From Flavihumibacter fluminis (lineage in GTDB: Bacteria; Bacteroidota; Bacteroidia; Chitinophagales; Chitinophagaceae): 64,000 bases of DNA. Positions 35,285-44,140 of the stretch are shown here, piece by piece. Numbering within the stretch: position 1 is the stretch's first letter; each line of letters opens with the position of its first letter. The notes beneath the pieces are model-generated. The model had not been told where the DNA came from. It did not search any database and worked only from the letters and a program-made list of their open reading frames with translations. The position numbers were made by a program, and so were the translations under genes. The stretch spans positions 1,054,001-1,118,000 of the forward strand of contig NZ_JAKEVY010000002.1 in NCBI RefSeq assembly GCF_021491375.1. Direction: 5' to 3'.

Positions 35285-38200
35285 TCAAACCACATGTGTG
35301 GGTGTAAATCCATCCTGCGTGGGAGAGGGTGTATACTCTTCCACGATCAGCTCATCTATTGTTTTTTGTCCTTTCTTTTTATTCTTTGCTTTTTCCAACC
35401 AGCCATCAAATATGGCGTAGATCACAGGTACAATTACCAGGGTAAGGAACAGGGAGCTAATCAATCCGCCAATGATTACCCAGGCCAGGCCGTTTTTCCA
35501 TTCTGCACCCGGACCCGATGCAATTGCAATAGGTAACATACCAAATACCATTGCGATGGTAGTCATCAGAATCGGACGTAATCTAGCATGGTTGGCCTGC
35601 ACCAGGGCCTGGAAAGTAGATTCGCCTTCCGCTTTCCGGTGATTCGCAAAATCTACAATCATGATGGCGTTCTTTGCTACCAATCCAATTAACATGATGA
35701 TACCCAAAATGGTAAAGATGTTTAATGAATTGTTGGTCAGTCCTAATGCGAGGAAAGCTCCGATAAAGGACAGGGGCACAGAGAACAATACAACAAATGG
35801 ATATACAAAACTATCATACAGGCTTACCATCACCAGGTATACCAACAGAATAGCAGCAAGCAGGGCAATTCCCAATGTGCCAAATCCTTCACTCTGGTTT
35901 TCCATATCACCACCCCAGAGATAGTTCACACCCGTAGGCTTACGTAATTGGGAAAATGCCTGCTCCCATTCGGCCGCAATCGTACCGGTAGGGCGACCCA
36001 CACTTTGTCCCTGTACGGTTACAGAGGGACTCTTATCCCTTCTTTCCAGCTGGCTAGGTCCGGATGTTTCCCGTATGGTCGCAAACTGGGAGAGTTTAAC
36101 AGTCTGTCCCATATTGTTCACAAACTCAAGGTTGCTTACATCCTGCATATTCGAACGGGAAAAACTGCCGTAACGGATATTAATATCATACTCATATTCT
36201 CCGGCACGAAACTTTCCATCAGTATTGCCGTTGAAGGCAGTTTGCATGGTCAGTCCCACCGTTTGCATATTCAATCCAAGCGCTGCCATCTTATCACGAT
36301 CTACCTGAACATTGATCTCCGGGTTACCCGATTCCACGGTTAATTTGGTTTCAGTTGCGCCTGGGATTTTTTTCAACAAAGCATGTGCTTCATTGGCAAA
36401 GGCCAGCGCACTGTCCAGATCCGATGCGGTTACCACCAATGCAAGTGGTGCCAGGTCTGCTGTACCCAACATGCCGATGGGTGTAGTTTTGATCTTGGCA
36501 CCAACCAATACGTTTTCCAGTTCCCGTTTGATCTTCGCGGCATATACATAACTGTCATCCTTCCGAAGTTCCTTGGGTACCAGTTTAACTTTGATCTCTG
36601 ATTTATATGCAGTGCTCTGGGATGCTCCCAGTCCTTCACTGGTTTGACCAACAGTAGTGATCAGGTCTACGATTTCAATTTTTTGTTGTAAGTATTTCTC
36701 TGCTTTTTGTGTCAGCTGATTGGTTTGTTCAATTGCTGCATCCTTGGGTAATTCAAGCTGCACAAGGAATTCCCCACGATCGCTTTTTGAAAAGAATTCA
36801 GAACCCACATATCCGGCGCCTACAATGTAGAAGGAAGAAAGGAACATCACCAATACCACTCCCAGGGTTATGCGCTTATGACGCAGGCTCCATGTCAGGA
36901 TTCCACTGATCCAGTGGGTAAATCTGTCCAGTCCTTTTTCAAAACCAAGGATGATTCGTCCAAAGATTGTTTTACCTGTTAAGTGTTCCAGTTTACCGAA
37001 ACGGGATGATAACCAGGGTACAATGGTAAAGGAAGAGAGCAGAGATAAAAGAGTAGAAATAATTACGGTTACACAGAACTGTTTGATGATATTCGATACC
37101 AGTCCGGTACTTAGTGCAATCGGTAGGAATACCACCACAATTACAAGTGTGATGGCCGTAACAGTAAAGCCAATTTCCTTGGTTCCATCCATAGCGGCAC
37201 GCACCCGGTTTTTACCCATCTCCATGTGGCGATAAATATTTTCCAGTACAACGATTGCATCATCCACGAGGATACCAACAACCAGTGAAAGACCAAGCAA
37301 ACTCATCAGGTTCAGTGTGTAGTCAAACAGCGCCATGCCAATAAAGGTCGCGATCAGGGATGCCGGGATGGACACCATCACAATGACCGCATTCCGCAAG
37401 CTGTGCAGGAAGAATAACATTACGAAAGCAACCAGTACAACTGCCAGCAGGAGGTCATGCACAACTGAATCAGCCGCTTCCAATGTAAATACAGTGCTGT
37501 CATTCGCGATATTCAGTTTCAGTTCATTGGCACTGTAATCCTGTTCCAGTCGTTGGATCTGTTTCTGCACTTCTTCACTCACTGCCACGGCATTGGCATC
37601 CGATTGTTTGATAATTTGAATAGTGATGGCATTCTGCTGGTTTACCCTAGCGATTTTTTCCACCTCCTTTTGACTGTCCTGCACATCTGCTACATCACCA
37701 AGCCGAACCTGGATTCCATTGTTGGAAACGATCACCAGGTTGCGTAACTCTTCTACGGTTTTATATTTTCCGGCCAGTCGAACCAGTATACTTTGTTCCC
37801 TCGTTTGTACGTTACCGGTAGGAAAGTCGAGGTTGGAACTCAGAATGGCCTGCTGAACCTGGGGAACGGATAATCCGAAACCTTTAATCTTTTGTGGGTC
37901 AAGACTCACCTGGATCTCGCGTTCCTGTCCACCCACCAGGTTCACTTGCGCCACACCGTTAACCCTTGATAAAACCGGACTGATCCGTTTATCTACCAGG
38001 TCAAAGAACTGGGCTTCTTCCAGTTTGGCGGATGCTGCCAGGGTCATAATAGGCAGATCGCTCAATGAGAATTTATTCAGAGAAGGAGGGTCTACATCAT
38101 CCGGCAGATCTTTTAGTACTGCATTGATTTTGCGCTGTGCATCATTCAAAGCATAGTCGGCATCTGCCGTACTGTTAAGCGTAATCGTAACCAGGGATAC

Positions 38201-38461
38201 ATTCTCCAGTGATTTGGATTCCAGTTTTTTGATATTCTCCAAAGAGGCAACTGCGTCTTCAATTTTTTTAGTCACGGTATTTTCCACTTCACTGGGAGAG
38301 GCCCCGGGATAAATAGTGGAAACCGTGATCGCATTGGTCTCAAATTTCGGGATCAGCTCATAACCCAGTTGAGTATAGCTGAAGAGACCACCCAGGGTCA
38401 GGATCGTAAACAATACGATCACCAATGAGGGTCTTTTTATCGATAATTCTGCAATTTTCAT
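35285..38461 (-). CDS. RND efflux pump inner-membrane permease (HAE1/AcrB-type)
   Basis: A 1058-residue protein of normal RND length with 12 predicted helices in two repeated halves. The N-terminus MKIAELSIKRPSLVIVLF, the region SLVVGILVDDAIVVLENIYRHM (helix IV with the paired Asp residues of the proton relay) and the second-half segment IGLVAKNAIMIVDFANHR are diagnostic. It exchanges protons for substrates captured in the periplasmic porter domain; drugs, bile salts or other lipophiles are typical substrates. It is the last of the four genes regulator-tolC-adaptor-permease read from this strand. Confidence 0.95.
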   Translation of the reverse strand: MKIAELSIKRPSLVIVLFTILTLGGLFSYTQLGYELIPKFETNAITVSTIYPGASPSEVENTVTKKIEDAVASLENIKKLESKSLENVSLVTITLNSTADADYALNDAQRKINAVLKDLPDDVDPPSLNKFSLSDLPIMTLAASAKLEEAQFFDLVDKRISPVLSRVNGVAQVNLVGGQEREIQVSLDPQKIKGFGLSVPQVQQAILSSNLDFPTGNVQTREQSILVRLAGKYKTVEELRNLVIVSNNGIQVRLGDVADVQDSQKEVEKIARVNQQNAITIQIIKQSDANAVAVSEEVQKQIQRLEQDYSANELKLNIANDSTVFTLEAADSVVHDLLLAVVLVAFVMLFFLHSLRNAVIVMVSIPASLIATFIGMALFDYTLNLMSLLGLSLVVGILVDDAIVVLENIYRHMEMGKNRVRAAMDGTKEIGFTVTAITLVIVVVFLPIALSTGLVSNIIKQFCVTVIISTLLSLLSSFTIVPWLSSRFGKLEHLTGKTIFGRIILGFEKGLDRFTHWISGILTWSLRHKRITLGVVLVMFLSSFYIVGAGYVGSEFFSKSDRGEFLVQLELPKDAAIEQTNQLTQKAEKYLQQKIEIVDLITTVGQTSEGLGASQSTAYKSEIKVKLVPKELRKDDSYVYAAKIKRELENVLVGAKIKTTPIGMLGTADLAPLALVVTASDLDSALAFANEAHALLKKIPGATETKLTVESGNPEINVQVDRDKMAALGLNMQTVGLTMQTAFNGNTDGKFRAGEYEYDINIRYGSFSRSNMQDVSNLEFVNNMGQTVKLSQFATIRETSGPSQLERRDKSPSVTVQGQSVGRPTGTIAAEWEQAFSQLRKPTGVNYLWGGDMENQSEGFGTLGIALLAAILLVYLVMVSLYDSFVYPFVVLFSVPLSFIGAFLALGLTNNSLNIFTILGIIMLIGLVAKNAIMIVDFANHRKAEGESTFQALVQANHARLRPILMTTIAMVFGMLPIAIASGPGAEWKNGLAWVIIGGLISSLFLTLVIVPVIYAIFDGWLEKAKNKKKGQKTIDELIVEEYTPSPTQDGFTPTHVV

Positions 38462-38473
38462 GTTCCTTCTTTT

Positions 38474-39541
38474 TTACGGAATAATGGATACTTCGGTTCC
38501 GTTGGTTAAGTTGATTTGTCCGCTTGTAATTACCAGGTCACCTTCCTGAAGACCATCCAGAATTTCAACCTGATTATCCAACACCCGACCGCTGGTCAAT
38601 TTTACCAGGGTAGCTTTATTATTACGTACTACAAATACCTCATTGCTGTTCACACTGCCTACGAATGCGGAGCGGGGAATCAACAATACGGGTTTTTGTT
38701 GCTCAAAATCAAATTCAGCTGTACCAAACATACCGGCTTTAATCAGGTTACCCGGATTGGCACCCAGGTCAATCTCAACGGGGAAATTCAGCGCCTGGTC
38801 GGCTTTAGCCGCGATAAATGAAATCTTTCCGGTGAAGTTTTTATCAGGGAAAACACTAACGGTAATCTTCACCTGCTTACCCACCTTAAGCTGTGCTACC
38901 TGTGCTTCATTTACATGCACTTTTAATTTCAGCTTTGAAATATTTACAATATCAAACAGGGGTGTTCCCGGTGATACAACAGATCCGGGCTCGATTTTAC
39001 GTGCATTAATAAGCCCATCAATGGTAGCACGGATAGTAGCATCACCCAGGTTGATACCAGCCTGCTGTAATCTGGATTTGGCATTGGCCAGGTTCAATCG
39101 GGCCTGATCGAGTTGTTGCTGTGTAACGCCACCGGTTCGGAAAGCATTTTCATATCGCTGCAAATCGGTTTCCGCAGTTTTATAATTGGCTTCAGCAGTT
39201 TGCAGGTCTACATTTAACTGGTCAACACGAATGGTTGCAAGTGCCAGGCCTTTTCTAACATAATCACCTTCTTTCACCAGTACATTCACTACTCTTCCAG
39301 GCTTTTCAGCTGAAAATGATAATTCCTGGAAGGGCTCAAAATTTCCATTCGCAGTAAGCGCAATAGCCGGATTGGAAAATTGAACGGTGTCCACTCTTAC
39401 TGCAACAGTGGCGTTGGTGGCTGCTACTATCGCAGTTTTTTCAGCTGCTTCGGCTTTGTTTTTTTTAAGAACGGTTACGATGGCATATAAAGAAGCGCCA
39501 ATGATCAACACAGTCAGCAGTATTTTGCTATACTTTTTCAT
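38474..39541 (-). CDS. RND efflux periplasmic adaptor (MFP/HlyD family)
   Basis: A 355-residue periplasmic adaptor with an N-terminal signal anchor (about residues 5-24). The lipoyl halves flank a helical hairpin (about 105-190: DLQTAEANYKTAETDLQRYE and QQLDQARLNLANAKSRLQQA), followed by beta-barrel and membrane-proximal domains. It joins the RND permease to the TolC-like channel. It sits 12 bases before the permease and 7 bases after the TolC gene in the same direction. Confidence 0.93.
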   Translation of the reverse strand: MKKYSKILLTVLIIGASLYAIVTVLKKNKAEAAEKTAIVAATNATVAVRVDTVQFSNPAIALTANGNFEPFQELSFSAEKPGRVVNVLVKEGDYVRKGLALATIRVDQLNVDLQTAEANYKTAETDLQRYENAFRTGGVTQQQLDQARLNLANAKSRLQQAGINLGDATIRATIDGLINARKIEPGSVVSPGTPLFDIVNISKLKLKVHVNEAQVAQLKVGKQVKITVSVFPDKNFTGKISFIAAKADQALNFPVEIDLGANPGNLIKAGMFGTAEFDFEQQKPVLLIPRSAFVGSVNSNEVFVVRNNKATLVKLTSGRVLDNQVEILDGLQEGDLVITSGQINLTNGTEVSIIP

Positions 39542-39548
39542 ATACGAT

Positions 39549-40919
39549 TTAGTTTACGAGTGAATTGAGTTTACCCTGTGTTTTCAGTACCTGAATTTCT
39601 GCAAGGCGGTAATCAAGCAGGGCGGTTGAATAATTATTTTGTGAGGTGGTAAGTGAGTTTTCAGCATCCAGTAAATCGGTTAGTGGCGCCAGTCCCTGGT
39701 CGTAGTTATTGCGGGTATTCGCATACACTTCTTTGGCCAGCTCCACATTTTCCAGTTGGTTATTCAGGGTGGTGATGGCATTCACCAGCTGCGCTTTGGC
39801 ATTTTCATACGCCAGGTTCAACGCCCGTTCCTGAAGCTGAAGGTCTTCCTTAATTTTTCTTACCTGGATGTCGGCCTGTCTGATCCGGGCCCGGTTCCCA
39901 AATCCGGTAAAGATTGGAATACGCATGGTTACGCCCACATTGGAATAGTCGAACCAGTTCACGTTTTGTGATGGACCTTTGCCGATTGGGAATTTTCCAC
40001 CCAGTCCCTGGTAACCATAGTTCCCATTTAAGCTGATGGTTGGAAAGGCGGCCGCTTTCACACTTTCTTTCTGGTATTCCAGTAGTTTCTCCTGCGTTTT
40101 CAGCAACTGGTAATCCGTCATGTTTTTCACTTCCGGAGCTTCTGCAATCATTGCAACACTTGGCTGAATGGCTTCCATGCTGGCTGCAGGCACAATGATA
40201 GTGCCGGCGATATCCATACCCATAAAAAACTTCAGGGTATTTTCCTGTATCTGCACCACATTCAATAATTGCTGGCGTTGTGCCTGCAGGTTGGATATAT
40301 TCACGCGGGTGCGGTCTACATCGATTTTTTTTGCGAGCCCGTTTTTGTAGAGGCCATCGATTACTTCCAGCACTTTTCTGGAATTGGATATGGTACTATC
40401 CACCATGGCCATTTTTTGTCGCTGCACCAATAGTTGGTAATAATTCTGTGCAACCTGTTCAATCACCTGTTCGTCGGTGAGCTTTGCCATTACCTGGTAA
40501 TATTCACGGGTGGTTTTGGCAGCTTTAAGCCCAGTGAATACAGATTTATCGAATATGTTCTGACTTAAAGAAATTACCGCATTGGCATTCCATTTTTGTC
40601 CGAATGGAATCAAAAGGGTAGTACCGGGCTGTCCAGCCAGGTCGCCTGGCACAGCACTTAACTGAAGAATCGGATTATAAGTAATGCCGCTGGTACCGGT
40701 TATCTGTGGCAGGGCCCTCGACTTTACTTCTTCGATCTGGTATTCGGCATTTTCTTCATCCAGTTTTGCTTTTCGAACATCGTTCTGATGTTTAAGCGCA
40801 TACTGAATAGCTTTTGATAAGGTCAGTGATTCCTCCGGATCCTGTGCTTTCATATTATTGCCCACCAGCAGGAGTGCAAATGCGAGAAAGACGGTTAACC
40901 GGTTTGTTCTCGTTGTCAT
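39549..40919 (-). CDS. TolC-family outer-membrane efflux channel
   Basis: A 456-residue protein with a signal peptide (MTTRTNRLTVFLAFALLL) and two repeats of the OEP fold with long coiled-coil helices (about 90-200 and 300-440). The segments RTRVNISNLQAQRQQLL and FTGFGNRARIRQADIQVRKI are typical of the tunnel helices. It forms the trimeric exit duct of the neighbouring RND pump. Confidence 0.93.
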   Translation of the reverse strand: MTTRTNRLTVFLAFALLLVGNNMKAQDPEESLTLSKAIQYALKHQNDVRKAKLDEENAEYQIEEVKSRALPQITGTSGITYNPILQLSAVPGDLAGQPGTTLLIPFGQKWNANAVISLSQNIFDKSVFTGLKAAKTTREYYQVMAKLTDEQVIEQVAQNYYQLLVQRQKMAMVDSTISNSRKVLEVIDGLYKNGLAKKIDVDRTRVNISNLQAQRQQLLNVVQIQENTLKFFMGMDIAGTIIVPAASMEAIQPSVAMIAEAPEVKNMTDYQLLKTQEKLLEYQKESVKAAAFPTISLNGNYGYQGLGGKFPIGKGPSQNVNWFDYSNVGVTMRIPIFTGFGNRARIRQADIQVRKIKEDLQLQERALNLAYENAKAQLVNAITTLNNQLENVELAKEVYANTRNNYDQGLAPLTDLLDAENSLTTSQNNYSTALLDYRLAEIQVLKTQGKLNSLVN

Positions 40920-40932
40920 AGTTTATGCTGTA

Positions 40933-41565
40933 TTAAATTGTCTGAGTTGATAAAGGAGATTTCCAATCATAACTGGCCAGCATGCCTTCCATTTCGGGAA
41001 TCGCAGCAGGGGCAATAATGCCATAGAGGAAGAGATATACCGCCTGGCGAAACACTTCGTCTTTGGAGTAATCATTTACTAACTGTGCCGCATATTCGAA
41101 GTCTTTCTGAAGGTGCTGCTGCCAGATGCTCATCACCAGGGCCGGATGCAGGCTGCTTCGGAACACCCCTTCCTGAATGCCGTCTTGCAGTAATTGCTGA
41201 ATCCGGCCGGTCAGGCTCTGTTCCAGTTTGAGGTTGAGCTCGATGTATTGAACAGGGTAGTGGCGGCGCAGGTCCAGGAAGAAATCGGGACTTACCTTCT
41301 TACAAAAACCTACCACATTGGAAATGAGTCCCAATAGTTTTTTCAGGTTGCTGATACCTGGATCATCCCAGGGTTGCAAGGATTCCTCGTATTCCTCCGC
41401 TACGCGCTTACAAACCTGGTCCACCAGTTCCTGGCGGCTGGGATAAAAGCGATACAGAGTCTTTTTGGAGATCCCCATTTGTGTGGAGAGGTCGTCCATG
41501 GTATACCGGCTGATACTTTGGGTAGTAAACACCTGGTGTACCGAATCCAGAATTTGTTGCTCCAT
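40933..41565 (-). CDS. TetR/AcrR-family regulator of the RND pump
   Basis: A 210-residue regulator with an N-terminal TetR helix-turn-helix (about 10-55: RYTMDDLSTQMGISKKTLYRFYPS) and a ligand-binding helical C-domain. It lies 13 bases upstream of the tolC gene in the same direction, so it is probably the first gene of the efflux operon and its autorepressor. A consensus -7 element sits 28 bases upstream of its start. Confidence 0.9.
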   Translation of the reverse strand: MEQQILDSVHQVFTTQSISRYTMDDLSTQMGISKKTLYRFYPSRQELVDQVCKRVAEEYEESLQPWDDPGISNLKKLLGLISNVVGFCKKVSPDFFLDLRRHYPVQYIELNLKLEQSLTGRIQQLLQDGIQEGVFRSSLHPALVMSIWQQHLQKDFEYAAQLVNDYSKDEVFRQAVYLFLYGIIAPAAIPEMEGMLASYDWKSPLSTQTI

Positions 41566-41593
41566 GAATTTTCGACTATTTTGTTTAAGGGGT

Positions 41594-41601
41594 CAAAATT
41601 A
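41594..41601 (-). promoter_or_regulatory. -7 element of the RND/TetR operon
   Basis: Minus strand reads TAATTTTG, an exact TAnnTTTG match. It is flanked by copies of the motif GTCGAAAAT at 41568-41576 (minus strand) and 41632-41640 (plus), likely operators. Confidence 0.55.
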
Positions 41602-41814
41602 AAATGAATATTCGTCCGAAATGATTAAATGGTCGAAAATCTTGTTAAAGAGTTGTGAAAGAAGTAGGTTAATCTTCGGCCAGGTTTGCTGAAAGGAGGT
41701 ATAAATTCAGGTTGTAAAACTTGTAAATCAATGAGAAACAGAAAATACGCCCGAAACTTCCGGTATTTCTGTCGTGTTCTGCTTTGGATAAACCGGGAGG
41801 GTATAAGTTTTTTG

Positions 41815-41822
41815 TAGATTTG
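41815..41822 (+). promoter_or_regulatory. -7 element of the second TetR gene
   Basis: TAGATTTG matches the consensus. The next bases hold TCGA-AAA-TCGA (41830-41840), a small palindrome just downstream of it and 6 bases before the ATG. Confidence 0.5.
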
Positions 41823-41846
41823 TAACAGATCGAAAATCGACTCAAA

Positions 41847-42458
41847 ATGTCAAATGGTCAAACAAATAGTACGGAACTGGATCCAATTCGAAAAGATATC
41901 CTGCATGGAGCAAGGGAGCTTTTCATTCATTTTGGATTCAAAAAAACCACCATGGAAGACATTGCCAAAAAGATCGGTAAATCCAAAAGTTCCCTTTACT
42001 ATTATTTCAAAACCAAGGAGGATATTTTTGAGGCAATGGCCCTGGAGGATATGGAACAGCAACACCAGAATGCCGTTTCCAGTATGAACCAGTATGAAAC
42101 GGTGCAGGATCGGTTTCGTTCTTTTGTGGTTTCCCTTTTACGTCATCTGATTGAAAACAACCAGCAATATTCCGTATTCAAAGCTGAAGTGATGGAAAAT
42201 CCTTTCCTGATTGTCAATATCACTGAAAAGCGCAATGCCTATATGGAGAGTTTCCTGAAAGACCTCGTGCTTTATGGTATCCGTAGAGGAGAGATTCGTG
42301 AACTCACGCATGAAGAGATTGACATCTGGGCCAAAGCCATCAATGTTTCCTTAAAAGGAATTGGTTCCCGGCTTTTCCTCGGTAACGATCAGGAACTCTT
42401 CAAAGACCACCTGGGATTTATTGCGGATTCTTTGTTTACAGGAATTACTATTCGATAA
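41847..42458 (+). CDS. TetR/AcrR-family transcriptional regulator
   Basis: A 203-residue regulator with the TetR DNA-binding domain (about 15-62: KTTMEDIAKKIGKSKSSLYYYFKT) and a helical C-domain. It is divergent from the RND operon across about 280 bases. It does not sit beside a target gene on its own strand. The motif pattern in the intergenic region suggests both TetR proteins read related sites. The last 11 bases overlap the 3' end of the convergent SecB-like gene. Confidence 0.92.
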   Translation: MSNGQTNSTELDPIRKDILHGARELFIHFGFKKTTMEDIAKKIGKSKSSLYYYFKTKEDIFEAMALEDMEQQHQNAVSSMNQYETVQDRFRSFVVSLLRHLIENNQQYSVFKAEVMENPFLIVNITEKRNAYMESFLKDLVLYGIRRGEIRELTHEEIDIWAKAINVSLKGIGSRLFLGNDQELFKDHLGFIADSLFTGITIR

Positions 42459-42906
42459 AGTTTTTTTTGCTAATTGCTTCAGGCTTGGTATTGGAACTTG
42501 GCAAAAAGATAATTGGAAGTATAGCATTAGTTAAATAGGTGCCATTAAATTCCGAGTACATTATTCCCCTAATCGTAGAGATAGACATTGTTTTTATTAA
42601 TATATCTAATTCTTTAGGGAAGGTTATGCTTGATTCTTCTGTTTTATCAAGTATATCAGCAAAATCATCAACTTGGAATTGGCATTCTACTAGAATAGAT
42701 CCTAATAAAATATCTCTGTTTTTATTAGGATGAATTTTAACTTCTGTTTGACTTACAATTAATTTTGCTTCTTTTTGAAGATTAGTTTTTCCATTAATGA
42801 TAAAATGAAAATCTTCTTGATCGAAATCTTTATCAGGCTTTGGATTCATTGATTTCGATAATAGATTTATTGATTTGAATCTGATTTTAATATCCTTACT
42901 TTTCAT
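42448..42906 (-). CDS. SecB-like chaperone of a toxin-antitoxin-chaperone (TAC) module
   Basis: A 152-residue AT-rich protein without signal peptide. The beta-strand pattern (FHFIINGKTNLQ, EAKLIVSQTEVKI, SILVECQFQVDDF) followed by a helix and the C-terminal SISTIRGIMYSEFNGTYLTN-AILPIIF segment recalls SecB, whose end includes RGTFPQLNLAP. SecB-like proteins in TAC modules bind and stabilise the antitoxin (family knowledge). It overlaps the antitoxin gene by 4 bases and is last in the operon, the usual place. The SecB assignment is by eye. A structure-based search would settle it. The 3' end overlaps the convergent TetR gene by 11 bases. Confidence 0.65.
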   Translation of the reverse strand: MKSKDIKIRFKSINLLSKSMNPKPDKDFDQEDFHFIINGKTNLQKEAKLIVSQTEVKIHPNKNRDILLGSILVECQFQVDDFADILDKTEESSITFPKELDILIKTMSISTIRGIMYSEFNGTYLTNAILPIIFLPSSNTKPEAISKKNFIE

Positions 42907-43430
42907 TTTGAATCAGAGATTTTAATCACGGAGAAATTAAAACTATCAGCTTCTTCGAATTCACTTGAACTAGGTTTTAGGAGGTTTATCATTTTCTCAG
43001 TAACTGCTTTTTGTTTTAACGTAGAAAATTCTGATGTTATTGAAATATTTGAATATGGTAGAGTTATAATCCTTAGCATTTGATCAGCTTCTGTATTATT
43101 AGGAATATTTTGAACATTCTCTATGATTTTATTGTCTTCCTTATTATAGTTATAATCTGGAAAAGTAATTAACTCGGTGTCTAATGCCTCTGATATTTTA
43201 GCAATTGTTTCAAGTGACAGGTTTTCCTTTCCTTTAACAACTTTACTTATATATTGAGGTGACACGTTAATGATGGTAGCCAATTTTTTTTGACTAAAAT
43301 TTTCTTTGTTTTCAAGAGCTGCAAGTATTCTTCTTGCAATATTACTTGAATATGAATGCCATTTACGGTTTTTCAATCGATATTCAGCATCTTTAATCCA
43401 GTTACTTTTTTTCCCTTTAACAAGCTTCAT
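42903..43430 (-). CDS. HTH (XRE-type) antitoxin of the TAC module
   Basis: A 175-residue protein. Residues about 30-92 form an HTH_3 domain (FSQKKLATIINVSPQYISKV, then KGKENLSLETIAKISEAL). The following 80 residues are Asn/Glu/Ile-rich and of low similarity to known folds; in TAC antitoxins such a tail is the chaperone-addiction segment bound by the SecB-like partner (established for HigA1/MqsA-type systems; inference here). It probably binds the palindrome upstream of the toxin gene. Seven bases separate it from the toxin candidate. Confidence 0.78.
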   Translation of the reverse strand: MKLVKGKKSNWIKDAEYRLKNRKWHSYSSNIARRILAALENKENFSQKKLATIINVSPQYISKVVKGKENLSLETIAKISEALDTELITFPDYNYNKEDNKIIENVQNIPNNTEADQMLRIITLPYSNISITSEFSTLKQKAVTEKMINLLKPSSSEFEEADSFNFSVIKISDSK

Positions 43431-43437
43431 ATTAATA

Positions 43438-44016
43438 CTATTGATTATTTAAATAATCTATTAAGGAATCTTTATCAATAATGTTTTCTTGCTTTAAAAA
43501 CTTTTTTAGGCTATTGAGTTTATTAATTTCATATTCAAAATTTGGGCCATCCATTTTTTGAGATAATTTGATTGCTCCTCCAGTTATAATAAATATCCCG
43601 TCTTCAAGCTCGATTGCATATAACCTTATCATAGGTTTTAGAACATTCGCTTTACCTTTTCGGAAATTTTCATTTGTAAAATTTAAGGAGTATATGTTCT
43701 CATGCAGCGGTACAAAAACATCAGATAATGAACTATGTTGGTAACCAGGTAGCTGATTAACTATCGAGTATAGTTCTAATTCAATGCTGTAAATTTCATC
43801 CAATACTTTTTCAATTGCTTTATCAATTGTAATTCCTTCCCAAAAGGGAGTATTTAATAGGTCTTGATTTTTTTTAAAAAACTCATATAAATATTCGGTG
43901 TTTGTGAAATCTTCTAAGAGTTTACTAAATACATCAATATCTTTTTTACCTTTTTTTTCATTAATAGCCCAAAGAAATTCTCGATCTTTCTTTCTAAAAA
44001 TACAGGAAATTTTCAT
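43438..44016 (-). CDS. Putative toxin of the TAC module (family unknown to me)
   Basis: A 192-residue, AT-rich, soluble protein that opens MKISCIFRKKDREFLWAIN and has a helical central part (EKVLDEIYSIELELYSIVNQ). Its C-terminal part contains RLYAIELEDGIFIITGGAIKL then a Lys-rich helical tail. That pattern recalls a Bacteroidota family I have seen beside HTH and SecB-like genes, but no catalytic residues are evident. Position and order (first of three, before an HTH and a SecB-like gene) make it the toxin candidate. It could instead be an accessory component. No experimental support can be read from sequence. Confidence 0.55.
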   Translation of the reverse strand: MKISCIFRKKDREFLWAINEKKGKKDIDVFSKLLEDFTNTEYLYEFFKKNQDLLNTPFWEGITIDKAIEKVLDEIYSIELELYSIVNQLPGYQHSSLSDVFVPLHENIYSLNFTNENFRKGKANVLKPMIRLYAIELEDGIFIITGGAIKLSQKMDGPNFEYEINKLNSLKKFLKQENIIDKDSLIDYLNNQ

Positions 44017-44019
44017 ATT

Positions 44020-44037
44020 ATCAACTTATAGGTTGAT
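44020..44037. promoter_or_regulatory. Palindromic operator of the TAC operon
   Basis: ATCAAC-TTATAG-GTTGAT is an 18-base palindrome with a single T/G mismatch around a central TATA. It lies three bases upstream of the toxin start codon and probably overlaps the promoter. A typical size and place for HTH-antitoxin autorepression (inference). Confidence 0.6.
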
Positions 44038-44140
44038 TTAAGATTCGGTTTTATTTAAAATCATTAATTTTCAACGATTTATAGAAGTTGAATTTAATTA
44101 ATTATTTTTTAATATTCATTTTATTCTGCTTAAAAGCTAC

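Noticed and set aside
42448-44140. Prophage or integrated element around the TAC genes
   Set aside because: No integrase, direct repeats or tRNA end flanks the AT-rich island; only composition and gene content differ.
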